Shown piece by piece: positions 44,280 to 55,700 of a stretch of DNA of 64,000 nt. This DNA is from Aurelia coerulea. Its lineage: Eukaryota > Cnidaria > Scyphozoa > Semaeostomeae > Ulmaridae. The first letter of the stretch is position 1. Each line of letters begins with the position of its first letter. The stretch is taken from assembly GCA_039566865.1 (NCBI GenBank), contig CM076959.1, positions 7,733,501 to 7,797,500 of the forward strand. The letters run 5' to 3'. The translations under genes and the position numbers were made by a program. The notes under the pieces are model-generated. The model had not been told where the DNA came from. It made no database searches and saw nothing but the letters and a program-made list of their open reading frames with translations.

Positions 44280-44821
44280 CTTCTTTTCAGCGCTGCTAGG
44301 AAATGGAATGTAAATGGAGCAAATCTATTGCTGGTATAAATCATGTACAGGCAAAGTTGTTGGCCTACAGTACTTTCAAAATGATGGGGAAAATTTTCGA
44401 TTTTCTTTGCCAGTATGCATCTGTAGCATTATTATGTACATAACTTATCAACATTCCAATGATTTGAATGCCTTCCAAGAATGAAGAAAAGAAACTAGAC
44501 GTTTGCTCTCTTTTGCTTTCGCTTTGAACAAAATTAATACTATGGTCAAAACTTATAGACAACTGCTAGGCGAGTAAGAAAAGTGTGGGGTGTTTAGCTG
44601 ATAAATCAATGTTGGATTCACACTTATGAACAATGGATAGCCAAAGAGACAATGCATCGTCGAAGACGAAGTGTTTCCTTTGTAATGTTTATAGATAGAC
44701 AAGGCCTATTTACCATGCACATTTCTTTCCAACAGCCCACAATTTTTGTTACTCTACTGGTGTTACTAAACAAAATAAAACAATGCACAAGACAATGCTA
44801 AGTACATACAGTATCAGCAAA

Positions 44822-44945
44822 TGCAGTCCATAACATAACAGCATAATTCAGTCCACAACCTAACAGCACAATTCAGTCCACAACATAACAGCTTAATTCA
44901 GTCCATAAGATAACAACATAATAATGCAGCCCATAACATAACAGC
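44822..44945. repeat. Tandem repeat, five copies, unit about 24-30 bp
   Basis: Units of the form CAGTCCATAACATAACAGCATAATT, with small changes. It lies in the convergent intergenic region of Element B. No gene is seen between 43863 and 45741. Confidence 0.75.
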
Positions 44946-45741
44946 AAAGAGAATGTCAGAAACAGCTATTTCTAAAAGTCATAAATACAGACAAAACTTT
45001 GATTTGCTTTTAATTGATTCATCAGAAAGGTATTGGCATATGTTGAGAAAATAACTTCCCTAACATTCAGTCTTACTGTGGCACAGAGTTTTGTGTTGAC
45101 CAAAAGAGTGCTTGTTGTTAACAGATATTTCTCCCTAAATTTCTCAATCCTTGTATTTGCTACAGTAGATAGTGAAAAGGACACGAGGAACAGGATACTC
45201 ATATGATATCATATGGTACAGGCCTATGGTACAAACACAAGAAAGTGTAACAGACTAACCATTTTTGTTTGAAAATCCTTTCATTAGATGTTTTCTCAAC
45301 AGAACATGAATGGTTCTTGAACATTTCTATGAATTTATGTTGTGTTTCTGTGCACAGGGCATTTTACTTTGTGATTATAGATAACCAGTTTTAAATGTTT
45401 TTGTTATGCATTAGAATTGGTTTTGTTTCTTTGCATTCCTCAATTTTCATGAGGCATTACATTAAGAAGTAATCTTAAAGTTGTCAAATAACTTCTAAAC
45501 CAATCAAAATCTTAAGCACTATTTTGCACAATGCATTGTCACAAGAGGCATTTTTGGCAAAGATGTGTGCAAAAAAGAATGATAGAAAACAATTCATCCT
45601 CTCCAAACTTGCAAAACTTCAACATGAAAACAAAACTTTTGACTGTCTGTAGCTAAAAACTTCTTAGGCAAACTGCAGATGTAAAACAGCATTTCAACAA
45701 CAAAGACAAGCAGAACTATTCCAATGTGGTCCTCTGAGTGT

Positions 45742-48048
45742 CTAGGCATAACCAAATCCTTGCGAGCCTTTGATTCCCAATTCCATCTGTTCTTTAAACA
45801 AAGCATAACTTTTATGGACAACAGGAAGCATGATGATATTTGCACATGTGTTAGCCTTTGGAAACTTTGATTGATTTCCATCATTTTCTGGTTGATGCAG
45901 AAATCTTAGATAAGGTTTTGGCTGAAATCCCAAAGGAGGAATATCTTTGCAGCCAGTTGTAAAGAACAAAACATCTGGGAAAGACAGCTCTGATTGCTCC
46001 TCTTGAATATCCTCCAATAAATCAAGCCAATATGAGATTACCCTTTCCTCTACAATTTGACGACTTGAACCTTTTTCTGAACTTTCAATCAAGAATAAGC
46101 AGTTGACAGTCTCTGATGTAAGCTTCTCATCTTGGTAACACAGAATGGACTTAAACTGCAAAGGGAACTGTCTGATGCTATTGAGCAGGCCAAGACTTTC
46201 CAAGCCATTTTTGAACTGCTGCAATGCTTCATTGCAACGCCCAAGGACATACCAATGAGCTACTTCTTCAGCCATTTTCTTGATTTCATTCTCATTCGCA
46301 ACAAAACATGATGTGCCAGCAAGTGAAAACAAGGTGTCATTTTCATCAATGACTTTGTTGGCTGCATCAACATCAGCTGCATCGTGCAACTTCTTCAGCA
46401 CCTCTTTCACCCCTCTGTCTGGAACTGCGTCAACAGAAACATAAATGTGTCTGCTATCTTTGAATAATGCTTCATACAATACTGAAGAGAAGAATTTAGG
46501 TGCAGCTGCGCCATGAACAAGAGACATAGCAATAACTCTGCCAGCAAGGAAGTAATCATTTTCTGCAATATGATGGGCAAGGCTTGTGAGTGATTTACTA
46601 GCCTCCTCACGAACAAAGATTGATGAATTCCTAAGGTGCTGCAAAAGAAGTGTTAGAAGTTCTCTTCTGGGACCACCAAGGTCAACTGCCCCCTCAGAGG
46701 CACCCAAGTCATCTGTGAATTTTACTGACATTTTCTTTGCTGGTGAGAATGTCTTCCGATTGAACCCTCTCTTGGCGCTTTCCCACAGGTGATTACGGCT
46801 GATGTTAAACTTAGAAATGCTACTTTCATCAATGACAGATGCCAAACTCTCCAAAATTCCCTTCACATCACCTGCCTGAGAACTGCTTGCTTCCTCTGTC
46901 CCAACTGTTTCTTGGTTTTCCTCCATAAGATCTTCAACATCATCAGTAGCTTCAAAGTCAGATGACTCTAGTAAAGCACCATATTCTTCAACCAAATTAA
47001 TCACACGCACATTAGTTGGTGCATGCCCTTGTCCAGTTACCTGTTGTACCCATTCATTTGAAGATAATTCTTCCACCAAAGGAGCAGAGGGACTGATGAC
47101 TTGGATGCCACTCTCTTGTTGTATGGATACTGGTGTATTTACATCTAGACATTGCTCTCCAACATTAGATTCAAAGTCACCATGATTGTTAGGTATGGTG
47201 CCAACAAAGGGATTTCGCTGTAAATATTCATCAAGTGAATCATCAGAATCTATAACAACATTTTCTGGTGAAAACTTTGCCTTCTTGTTTTTCCTGTTGT
47301 CTTGATGGTAGGGTTCCAGTATCTGTATGCTTGGCTGAACATAAATTGGTTTCTCTTTGAAGATCTTTGAAACTTTCTCACCATTCAAGTCAGAGCCCCG
47401 TTCTAGTGCTGGTGGCATTAGCTTCTTGTGCACAGATTCAAGGATTGAAATTTCACAATTAGCTAGCTTCTCGTGAAATACATCTTTGATTTTCGCCACA
47501 ACATCAGCAGCCTTCCACTCTTTCATGAACATCACCTCTTTTATTATATGTTGATTTTCAGTAAGATACAATTTCATTCCTTGTCTAGGTACAATGTCAT
47601 CTGCAGGCCCAGCTAGCAGAACAATGTCTCTTCTGAATGGCCCAGAAGGTTTCCTTGGTCCTGCTGCTTTAAAGTTCCCTTTCCTTTGGAAACCATTACC
47701 AAAGTATTTTCTTTTATTGCCAAAGTTGTTTCGAAATGTGAACTGAGGACTATTCCCTGGTCTTTCGCCGCACTCCTGACTTTGGGCACTGCGTGAAGAG
47801 CACGGCCCTGGCACTTGAAAACCACCAGGGTCGCGACCAGAGTTGGATGGAGGCCTGGTGGTGGTAGGCCTAGGCCTTGGCCTAAATACATCCCTAACTT
47901 CCTCTTCAACATTCTCATGTGGTGTACGCCTTGCTTGTGTTGTTGTCCCGTTTATAGCCTGTGTCAAAGCCGAAACATTTGACAGCAGTTGGGAAACAAG
48001 CTCGTTCGTTTGCTTGCCTCCCGCCATGCTGTCTTCTGCCTCGGCCAT
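45742..48048 (-). CDS. HECT-domain E3 ubiquitin ligase cargo gene of Element B
   Basis: Open for 785 codons from 48099. The more likely start is the ATG at 48048 (MAEAEDSMAGG), just inside the repeat array. Residues 40-170 are Arg/Pro/Gly/Asn-rich and disordered; 170-450 are acidic with LVEELSSNEW-type stretches. The HECT domain spans about 457-785: VKFTDDLGASEGAVDLGGPR, FLAGRVIAMSLVHGAA, LPLQFKSIL-like helices, and the C-terminal lobe with catalytic Cys (about 752) in FPKANTCANIIMLPVVHKSY. In this family the Cys accepts ubiquitin from an E2 and passes it to a substrate. It resembles G2E3-like predicted proteins. Intronless, convergent with the transposase. Confidence 0.88.
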   Translation of the reverse strand: MAEAEDSMAGGKQTNELVSQLLSNVSALTQAINGTTTQARRTPHENVEEEVRDVFRPRPRPTTTRPPSNSGRDPGGFQVPGPCSSRSAQSQECGERPGNSPQFTFRNNFGNKRKYFGNGFQRKGNFKAAGPRKPSGPFRRDIVLLAGPADDIVPRQGMKLYLTENQHIIKEVMFMKEWKAADVVAKIKDVFHEKLANCEISILESVHKKLMPPALERGSDLNGEKVSKIFKEKPIYVQPSIQILEPYHQDNRKNKKAKFSPENVVIDSDDSLDEYLQRNPFVGTIPNNHGDFESNVGEQCLDVNTPVSIQQESGIQVISPSAPLVEELSSNEWVQQVTGQGHAPTNVRVINLVEEYGALLESSDFEATDDVEDLMEENQETVGTEEASSSQAGDVKGILESLASVIDESSISKFNISRNHLWESAKRGFNRKTFSPAKKMSVKFTDDLGASEGAVDLGGPRRELLTLLLQHLRNSSIFVREEASKSLTSLAHHIAENDYFLAGRVIAMSLVHGAAAPKFFSSVLYEALFKDSRHIYVSVDAVPDRGVKEVLKKLHDAADVDAANKVIDENDTLFSLAGTSCFVANENEIKKMAEEVAHWYVLGRCNEALQQFKNGLESLGLLNSIRQFPLQFKSILCYQDEKLTSETVNCLFLIESSEKGSSRQIVEERVISYWLDLLEDIQEEQSELSFPDVLFFTTGCKDIPPLGFQPKPYLRFLHQPENDGNQSKFPKANTCANIIMLPVVHKSYALFKEQMELGIKGSQGFGYA

Positions 48049-48087
48049 GCCTAAGTTTAGCTTAAAATGACAAGCGGAAGCCCAATT

Positions 48088-48400
48088 CACAGATCGCAAA
48101 TCTAAAACTGTGATCGAAAATCTAAACCTGTGATTGCAAATCTAAAACTGTGGTCGCTAAATCTAAACCTGTGATCGCAAATCTAAACCTGTGATCGCAA
48201 ATCTAAACCTGTGATTGCAAATCTAAAACTGTGGTCGCTAAATCTAAAACTGTGATCGCTAAATCTAAAACTGTGATCGCTAAATCTAAAACTGTGATCG
48301 CTAAATCTAAAACTGTGATCGCTAAATCTAAAACTGTGATCGCTAAATCTAAAACTGTGATCGCTAAATCTAAAACTGTGATCGCTAAATCTAAAGTAGT
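48088..48400. repeat. Right array of 20-21-bp repeats in Element B
   Basis: Inverted counterpart of the left array: units of CTAAATCTAAAACTGTGATCG and variants. Its frame 48231-48443 reads as repeated AKSKTVI and is an artefact of the array, not a gene. The ligase start codon is 40 bp away. Confidence 0.9.
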
Positions 48401-48599
48401 GAATACTGTTCTAAAATACCGAATGCGATTTCTAAAACAGTGATTACCGATTCTAAAACCATAGATGCATTCTAAACACCCTTTTGTCCACTACGGCGCG
48501 TCATACTATTCATAAATTTTAAAAACAGGACAGTTAGATTTATGGCTCTTCCACAGTGGCCATTCAAACTATGCACATGTTTTTTGGGACACCCTGTAG

Positions 48600-49165
48600 C
48601 TTTCTGAAAACTAGGTGGCAGACTCCCTTCAATCCATCAGTCATGTACCCCAAAGGTTCTTAGAGGAAGGCAATTTGTACAGTTATGGCTTGAACAACAT
48701 TGCTCTAATTACAAATGATTTTAGGCTATATCATATCCAATCAAATAACAAATTGGCACCCCTTGCAAAATTGCATGCCCAAGCAGCAAAAATTGTCTGT
48801 CAGCTGGGAAGGGAAACTAGCTCAGATGAGGCTATTTCAATGACGGGATGCATGAAACTGAGCTATATCTATAAAAAGAGAATCTCTGCATTCATGCATG
48901 ATTACTATTATAAAAACTGATCCCTGCTTGGCAAATCTTTTGAGAAAGACACCGCTAGAAGCACAGGAAATAACAAACTGAAGGTTATGAAAAATACTCA
49001 ATGAAGGTGAAGTAAGATTGTCCCTATGATACAGGGGACCAACTGCATATAACTTTTTGCCAAACGATTTAAAGACAGTAGAAAGCCACAAAATGTTAAA
49101 AGATATGCTGAAAAGACACTGACATCTACATTCGGTCTCACTTACCAAAGGGACAACTTTTAATC
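48600..49165 (+). pseudogene. LINE ORF2 C-terminal remnant
   Basis: The plus strand reads NLYSYGLNNIALITNDFRLY, LAKLHAQAAKIVCQLGRET, MTGCMKLSYIYKKRISAFMH with YYYKN, then after stops SKIVPMIQGTNCI and FAKRFKDSRK. The 'LH.RAAKIIY.LPRDT.S...L...GW..LSYMYKRRI' pattern is the tail of CR1-like ORF2 proteins. Several stops make it inactive. Confidence 0.6.
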
Positions 49166-49779
49166 ATAACAAATAGAAAGATTTTATGTACTTTAAATCA
49201 ACTTTTATGTGATCTATTTTCTCCAGAAAGCCCTTTCGAGAATTCTTCAAAACAGGCGCAAAACAGCGACCAACATTTCCTGAGTTCTGCCTTATCTCAA
49301 CGAGTTCAACACATTCTAACATGTGTTATGCTCTTGGGAAGATGAAATCATGCGGAATAATGTTGTTTTGCCCCCAGGTTTGAAATTTTTATCTCCCAAA
49401 GGGATAAAACGTGCCAAAGCATGTACACGTCATTGCTATAGGCACAGGTATAGAACTTTGGTCGTAATGTTATGCAGTTTTTCAAAGTTTCTTGGAGGGG
49501 CTTCCTCAAGAAAATCTGTTATAATTTCAAAACGGAGTGGAAGAACATTTAGAATATAATTCAATACTTTCACTATTTAATGAAATATTTGGCAACATTA
49601 TTGTCTTGATAGAGGGATCTGGGGTCTTTCAGACAGGGATTCTTTTTTTACTCACCCGGTAGTAAAGTGTAGATTGTAGACTTTCATGCAGATTTGTTAA
49701 TTTTCTTTGTTTCCAAATGACATGACGTTCAAAGCATCATTAGAATTGAAAATTACCATTATATATACTTTTCAAGCAG

Positions 49780-52700
49780 AGTTGTACATCATGTGGCTCA
49801 GAGCAACCAATTGCAAAGAAGAAGTGTGTCTCTGGCCAAGAATTTGAGGTCAAAGGACCACCTGCAAAGAAGAAGCTGAAATCCTCCAACACAACAAGGA
49901 TGAAGGAATACATAAGAAAATACGTGAGCTCTTGTTGATATTTCGCAATTTCACCAAGAATCCTCAAAGGATCCTTGAGTATCTGCATTCTGACAAGAGT
50001 TCTTGATTGTGGTATCAATTCCCTTCCATAAACTTGAAACAATAATTCTAAGACAAAGAAATTACAATGTTAAAGTGTGCACACATGCAATTGTCTTTGT
50101 CAATAAATGGGAGTTGGTTCCTGATTTAGAAAAATATTTAATGACAAATCTGAAATGATATAATATGCTTTCTGTTTAAACAAGATTGCCTCCTATTATT
50201 ACTTTTTATGCTCATAAACATCAGTCTTCAGTCAAAAACTTCTGATAAGTTAGTGAGACTTAGTAGCAAATTTGGTTACAAGACTTGAACCCTATCATGG
50301 AATGCAGAAAAATATAAAACCTTTTTGTTTTCAGGCCGAAGCTCTGAAAGAAAACTGCAACACTGATGTCGTTGTCATCTACTCTGCAAGTCACACAACA
50401 GTTGCCAAAAGTGGTCGTGAATCTCTTGTTCATGATTTGACAACTTTTGCAACAGAAGGTGCTGCAAGTAATTTCATGGGTGAAGGAGCTGTTGAGAAGC
50501 GTCCCGAGACAGGAAAGAAAGTTTTAAGCCTTATGAAAGCATACATGAAAGGCAAGTGTACTTTTTTGATTTATATTGTGATGCATACTGTAACTTTGTG
50601 ATGTGTTATATATTGAGAAGTATTTAGCAAGGATGAAGTAAGTGAAGATATTCAGAAACTTCATAGAAAGCATGCTCAAGACTTCTTGCTTGGAAAATGT
50701 TTTCAGAAATAAACCTCAGGTAGGGTTGCTGGAAAGCTCATTATATTGCATGCCGATTTGTGTTATCCTACACAAAATTCTGAACTAAATGCATATGTAT
50801 ATGTACATTATTTAGTTGTTGCTGCAGGTCAGAAATTCAGCTAAAAAGCTGACGTAGATAAAATTAAAAATCAAAAGTTTAGAATGAAATAAGAATTTTT
50901 ACAAAGATTTCTTTGAAAATGTGTAACAATTGCTTCTTTGAGAAATTATCAAAAGGAAATGTAATTAGACATGTCTTTCTTTGTAACAATCAACAATGAT
51001 CTGAAAGAACTCCTGTATGTTGTGTCTGATAGAATACTTTGTTTCTCCAGAGCAATAGTTGAAAAGAATTGTAGTTTGTGGAAAATTTTACCCCCGACTC
51101 CTCTGGAAATACATTCTAGATACTACTAAGACAATTTTTTAATGCCTGCTGTCGGGTTTCTAAATCTGGTCTTCCTGACTTTCCCATTGTGACCTCATGA
51201 TTAATAGCTTCATGTGACTTGTCATGGTAACAATGATATGCACTGCATAAAAGTCTCCTTTTGTATTATAAGTAGACTATTGACTTCCATTTGGCATAGT
51301 ACTTGATGGTTTTGAACTCAAGTTGGTATCTTGCAGATAAATTGTGCTGTTCTAAAAAGGACATTGTCGAGCTCTGCTGATCCACGGTATACAAAAGAGA
51401 GCTTTTAGCTTTGTTTTTAGCAATGCGTAACCATCATATATCGTTCATCATTTGTCCAATCTCTAAATTGTATTTGTATCAATTTGAATCTTTTCAGCAT
51501 CTGGATCTAGAGCGAATGAAAATCATTGGGATGGTGATTTTGAAGGTACTGCTCTTTACTTTTCTTGACAACATTGCTCTGCCTTTGAAGAACAAATACC
51601 AACAAATACCAATCAAATTCTAACAGGATCCATTGCCAGTCAATTGTTTTTTTGGAGTAAATTGGATACTTCTTTGCTAAGACCAAATTTATATTAAATC
51701 AAAAAGTTTGTGGTTGGTATGAAAACTGGTTATCTACTGAGAGAGCTTCTGAGTTTGTTTTAGGTTACTTACCGAGAGAGCTTCTCCTTAAGGAATTCCC
51801 CTACATACAATTCCTGTTCCGTTTAGTTTTCTCGTATCTTTGTTCTATTTGGTAGTTTCTCTTCTGTGATTTTCTTCCTGTGTGTATGTTATAGTCTTAA
51901 TTTATATTGTATCTACTGGAATTTTAAATCATGAAACTGGACTGCACAGCACTTGTCGCTTTTCAAAGACATCTTAAATTCTTGCACCGCCTTTATGATG
52001 TGATGTATCATGATTTTCTTTCATCAATAGCTATAGCATTACAAAATTATCGTGTACATTTTTTTTTGAAAAGCTGCATTTTTAATTTCTCTATGCATAG
52101 CATCAAACATTCATCTCATATGCTATTCGATATATCTAGATTTTCATCAGCTGTAGCTGTGCCTCTATCGGAAAGCCAATGTCTCCTACAAATAACGTTT
52201 TCAAAATAAGAAGATGCTTATCAATATTGAGTTATGTGAAACTCCTTGAAAAACAGCCGTTCTAAACTGAAATACCAAAGCGAGCGACTCACAAGCTAAT
52301 AAAACGTAAGTGGGGTGCAGCACGCATCTATGGTAATGAATACAAATAATTATTTCATGATTTGACAATGAACTACACATCAATCTACTATATGTATTTG
52401 CGTTTAATATTTGCGATATTTAGATTTGACATGATCCTTCTTCAATTCACAGCCTCTAAAGGTGTACCAAAAGTGCACAGTGAAGAATCGGATGATGGTA
52501 GGATTTCATAACTTCACTCTAGGAAGCTCTAGGAATACATCCCATTGATTCTTTATTTTCAAAGTTTATCAAATGTCAGAACAGGGATGGGGACATTAAA
52601 TATATTTCGTTGTATCTGGTCGTTAAATTAAGTTATAGAATAAAGTAACTGTTATTGACCAACAAAAGCCCCAACATATCTGGCACGTCTCTGTTCACAC

Positions 52701-55700
52701 ACGGAGAAATAATGACGAAAACCAAGCTATTTACTGGATGAGTAAAAAAGAACTAACACGTTTGGTGGACTAATATTAATATGTTAATGAATCCGGCAAA
52801 AGCAAACTCACGTCTGAAAATCTTGTTTGGTAAAATCAATTATCTCTTAGACCTAGAAATTAAGAAAATGGAGGTAAGTGGTTTTTATGGGAATGAGAAT
52901 TACACATTCTATGTTGGTCCATTATTTACTTGCTATTGAAATTTGAATTGAATGCAATAGACCCTTCAGCTATTCTGCTCAAGAAGCTAAATTGAATGAT
53001 ATTTGACAAAGAATTTTCGAATGTGCACAATAGTGATTGCTACTCTAACGCTTCTCAATCGAACATCTCGTATGAAAATGTATAAAATATCTCTTGATCC
53101 AGGCTCTTGCATAATAGCTATACAGTATATTGGCTGTTTCAGAAATAGGATTTGGATTTCAATGTAAAACATGGACGATAATCCAACATAGAATTCTTGT
53201 CCCCAGCCCTTACCAGCATTTTCCTAATTTTTGGGTCTAAAGGATTGAGCGATTTATCAGGTAAATTGTTCACATGTAAGTTAACCCTTGACTGATAGAT
53301 TACCATTTCAATTTTGAATACCGATCAGATACTCTTTATTCCACTGCCTTCCAAAAGTGTCAATTTTTTTACTCGAACCGGTATACATAGTCAAGTGATA
53401 CAAGGAATCATCAAGATAGCATTTAAATTCAGTTTGAACAATTAGGATTTATAACAAAGTCAAATAAGCAAAAAGCAGAAACATACAACACAAGGATTAT
53501 TTATTTGTATTGGCGTAGCAGAATTGCTGGGGACCTCCTCTTCCGAAGCAGAAGGAGAAAGCGACCCATTAGGCCACCCTACCACCTAAATGTGACTGTA
53601 ATGTGATAGCAAAAATGTCAGAACAATGATCTTTTCATGGGAAACACATTCATCCTGTAAGTCAAACAAACCAACAGCATATGATACATAGAACAAAGTT
53701 GAATTATCCCTGAAAGTATGATCAAGATCATTAGAGAAACTACTCATTTATAACAAAAATCTGAATTGTAACTCTTTCTCTACCGTTGAAATTCTTATGT
53801 TATCAATTTTTTCAACTTTGAAAATGACAGCACAATTTCTCAACTTGATTTATGGGTTATTTGAAAACATCATTACCAAGCATCACCAAATATATAGTGA
53901 TAGACCAATTGTGATATGTTGCCAAAAATATCCTATGACCCTCGAGCCTCATAGAAAAGGGCAACGTTTCCTCTAATCCAGATCTCGATTTTAATCATGA
54001 TTTTTACGACATTGTTTCCTTGCCATCATACTTTACTTATTCATAACTCTACATTTCATGACGAAGTGCTCATATTTTCACCAACATTTGTACTATAGTC
54101 ATGAATTTCTAATCCCATTCTTCATGTGTTACTTCTTGGACACACGAATGTAAACATAAATATTGGAATGTCTCACCGCCATAAAAGGCAGCCACTCTTA
54201 TATTACTCTTTTGTAAAAACCCTTATGTTAATCTGAAGAAATATTTTTGCTCTTGTTAAGCTATTTTGTGCTAAATTTTAATGTCGAAAGTTGGAAAAAT
54301 TTGGCATAATGTACTCACCATCATGAATATATATTTGTACTGTTCCATGGTTTCCTTTCAATGAGATATCTTTTTATTGCTTTTTTGCTTTCATAGTGAT
54401 GTGCTCATTTGATATTCATTCGGTAAAATATAACATAGTTGAATATCATTATTCACAATTTGAATATTAAATAGTTTTGGGGACTGAATCACCAACCTTC
54501 AGATTCGTAACTTTTCTGTGAAAACTCTACTGTGCCTCTCAAATTGCAATAAAATTGTGGAAATCTGAGGTCTCTAAAATATGAAATCTATCAAATTTCT
54601 GGTTTTTCAATTCATTCCTTGTTTTGCAGAGTCGGCAGCTCAAAGCTTGACTGGTCAGCAAAGGATGCCTAATGCATACCATGCCAGTGGCTTACAGGCT
54701 GAAATGCAAATTCATGTTGATGCACCCTTAACAGAACCATCTACTCCTCCTCTCCATTTGGCTGCCTCGAATGTTCCGGTTGTGGCCAATAGTGACTGGG
54801 AACAAGGCAAAATTATCACAAACACTGCGAAAAAATTAACACTCGGTAACCTGCTTTTTATGTCAATGAATGACGGAAGTTGACGTCAGTAAAACAATAT
54901 GATGTATTTTACATTTGCAGCTTGACCAAAATGAAAAAAATTACAGAACTATTGTAGTTATTCTTTTTCTGTTGATGTTAATTATTGATTAACAGCTACA
55001 GAAAAAAAGTAACGACGACAGTTGCTATGGAATTGGTTTAAATTTGGTTACTAACTTCATTATCAAACTCATATAATTGGCCAATTTCTTGATCTACCGG
55101 GTGTCCCAAAATGATGTATTATTGTTTGATTTCTTACATGTCCATAGCCAATGAACTGACTTTCAAAAACTTTGTTTCATTTGATTGCCTAAAGGCTACA
55201 TTGTATTTTTAGATGTTGTTTGCGGTTTTACCAATGGCGTTTTCATGTCGAAAAGAAGATCGATAAACCTGCTCAAATTCAAGCGTCAGATTGCACGAGA
55301 AAGGAACGGCCTATTTTTCCTGTCAACACTTTAGATGTGATGCAAAGGCTGAACACGTATTCGCATTTTCTGAACTCAGTATTAACTAAATTCGTATTCT
55401 CTGAACGACCTACATTCTCTGAACGACATATTATAAGTTCAGCCTTTTGCATCACATCTAAAATGTTGCCTGGGAAGAAAGGCCGTATCTTTTCCATGCC
55501 ATCTAAGGTTGGAATTTAAGCATGTTTATCGATCTTCTTTTCGACATGAAGAAATCATCCTAAACCATAACCAGCATCCTCAAGTACAATTTAGCCTTTC
55601 GGCAATCGGATAAGATAGAGTTTTCGAAAATCATTTCATTGGTTATGGACATGAGCAACCAAACGAGAATACGTCATTTTGGGATACCCGGTATGTGCCA

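Larger units (their letters stand above)
41784..48505 (+). mobile_element. Element B: integrase-type (IS3EU-like) DNA transposon carrying a HECT E3 ligase gene
   Basis: 6722 bp starting TATGACGCGCCGTAGTGG and ending in its complement, with identical outer repeats (at least 130 bp) and CTATTC on both sides (41778-41783, 48506-48511). The 6-bp duplication and TAT/ATA ends fit IS3EU. It holds an integrase-like transposase (plus strand, frameshifted) and a 785-codon HECT ligase (minus strand, open). The layout parallels Element A. Confidence 0.88.
40440..48596. mobile_element. Mariner-type MITE, enlarged by a tandem duplication and by Element B
   Basis: Left end TA+CAGGGTGTCCCAAAA at 40440 (duplicated at 41084); right end TTTTGGGACACCCTG+TA at 48596. 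Inverted similarity continues for at least 100 bp (GCTGATTTATGG / ATAAATCAACA blocks). CAGGGTGTCCC next to TA is typical of Tc1/mariner MITEs. The right arm is cut by Element B. A diverged copy lies at 60175-60846. Confidence 0.75.

Noticed and set aside
48231..48443. Open frame of repeated AKSKTVI units, possibly a repetitive peptide gene
   Set aside because: It is a translation of the 21-bp (divisible by three) DNA repeat array in the Element B terminus; any frame without a stop in the unit stays open.
53510..53590. Arg-rich stretch resembling a Harbinger nuclease N-terminus
   Set aside because: Only about 25 residues, with no further similarity up- or downstream.
55220..55519. Open frames of 99 and 72 codons on opposite strands at the same place
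   Set aside because: Both come from a near-palindromic MITE, so they mirror each other; no protein motif.
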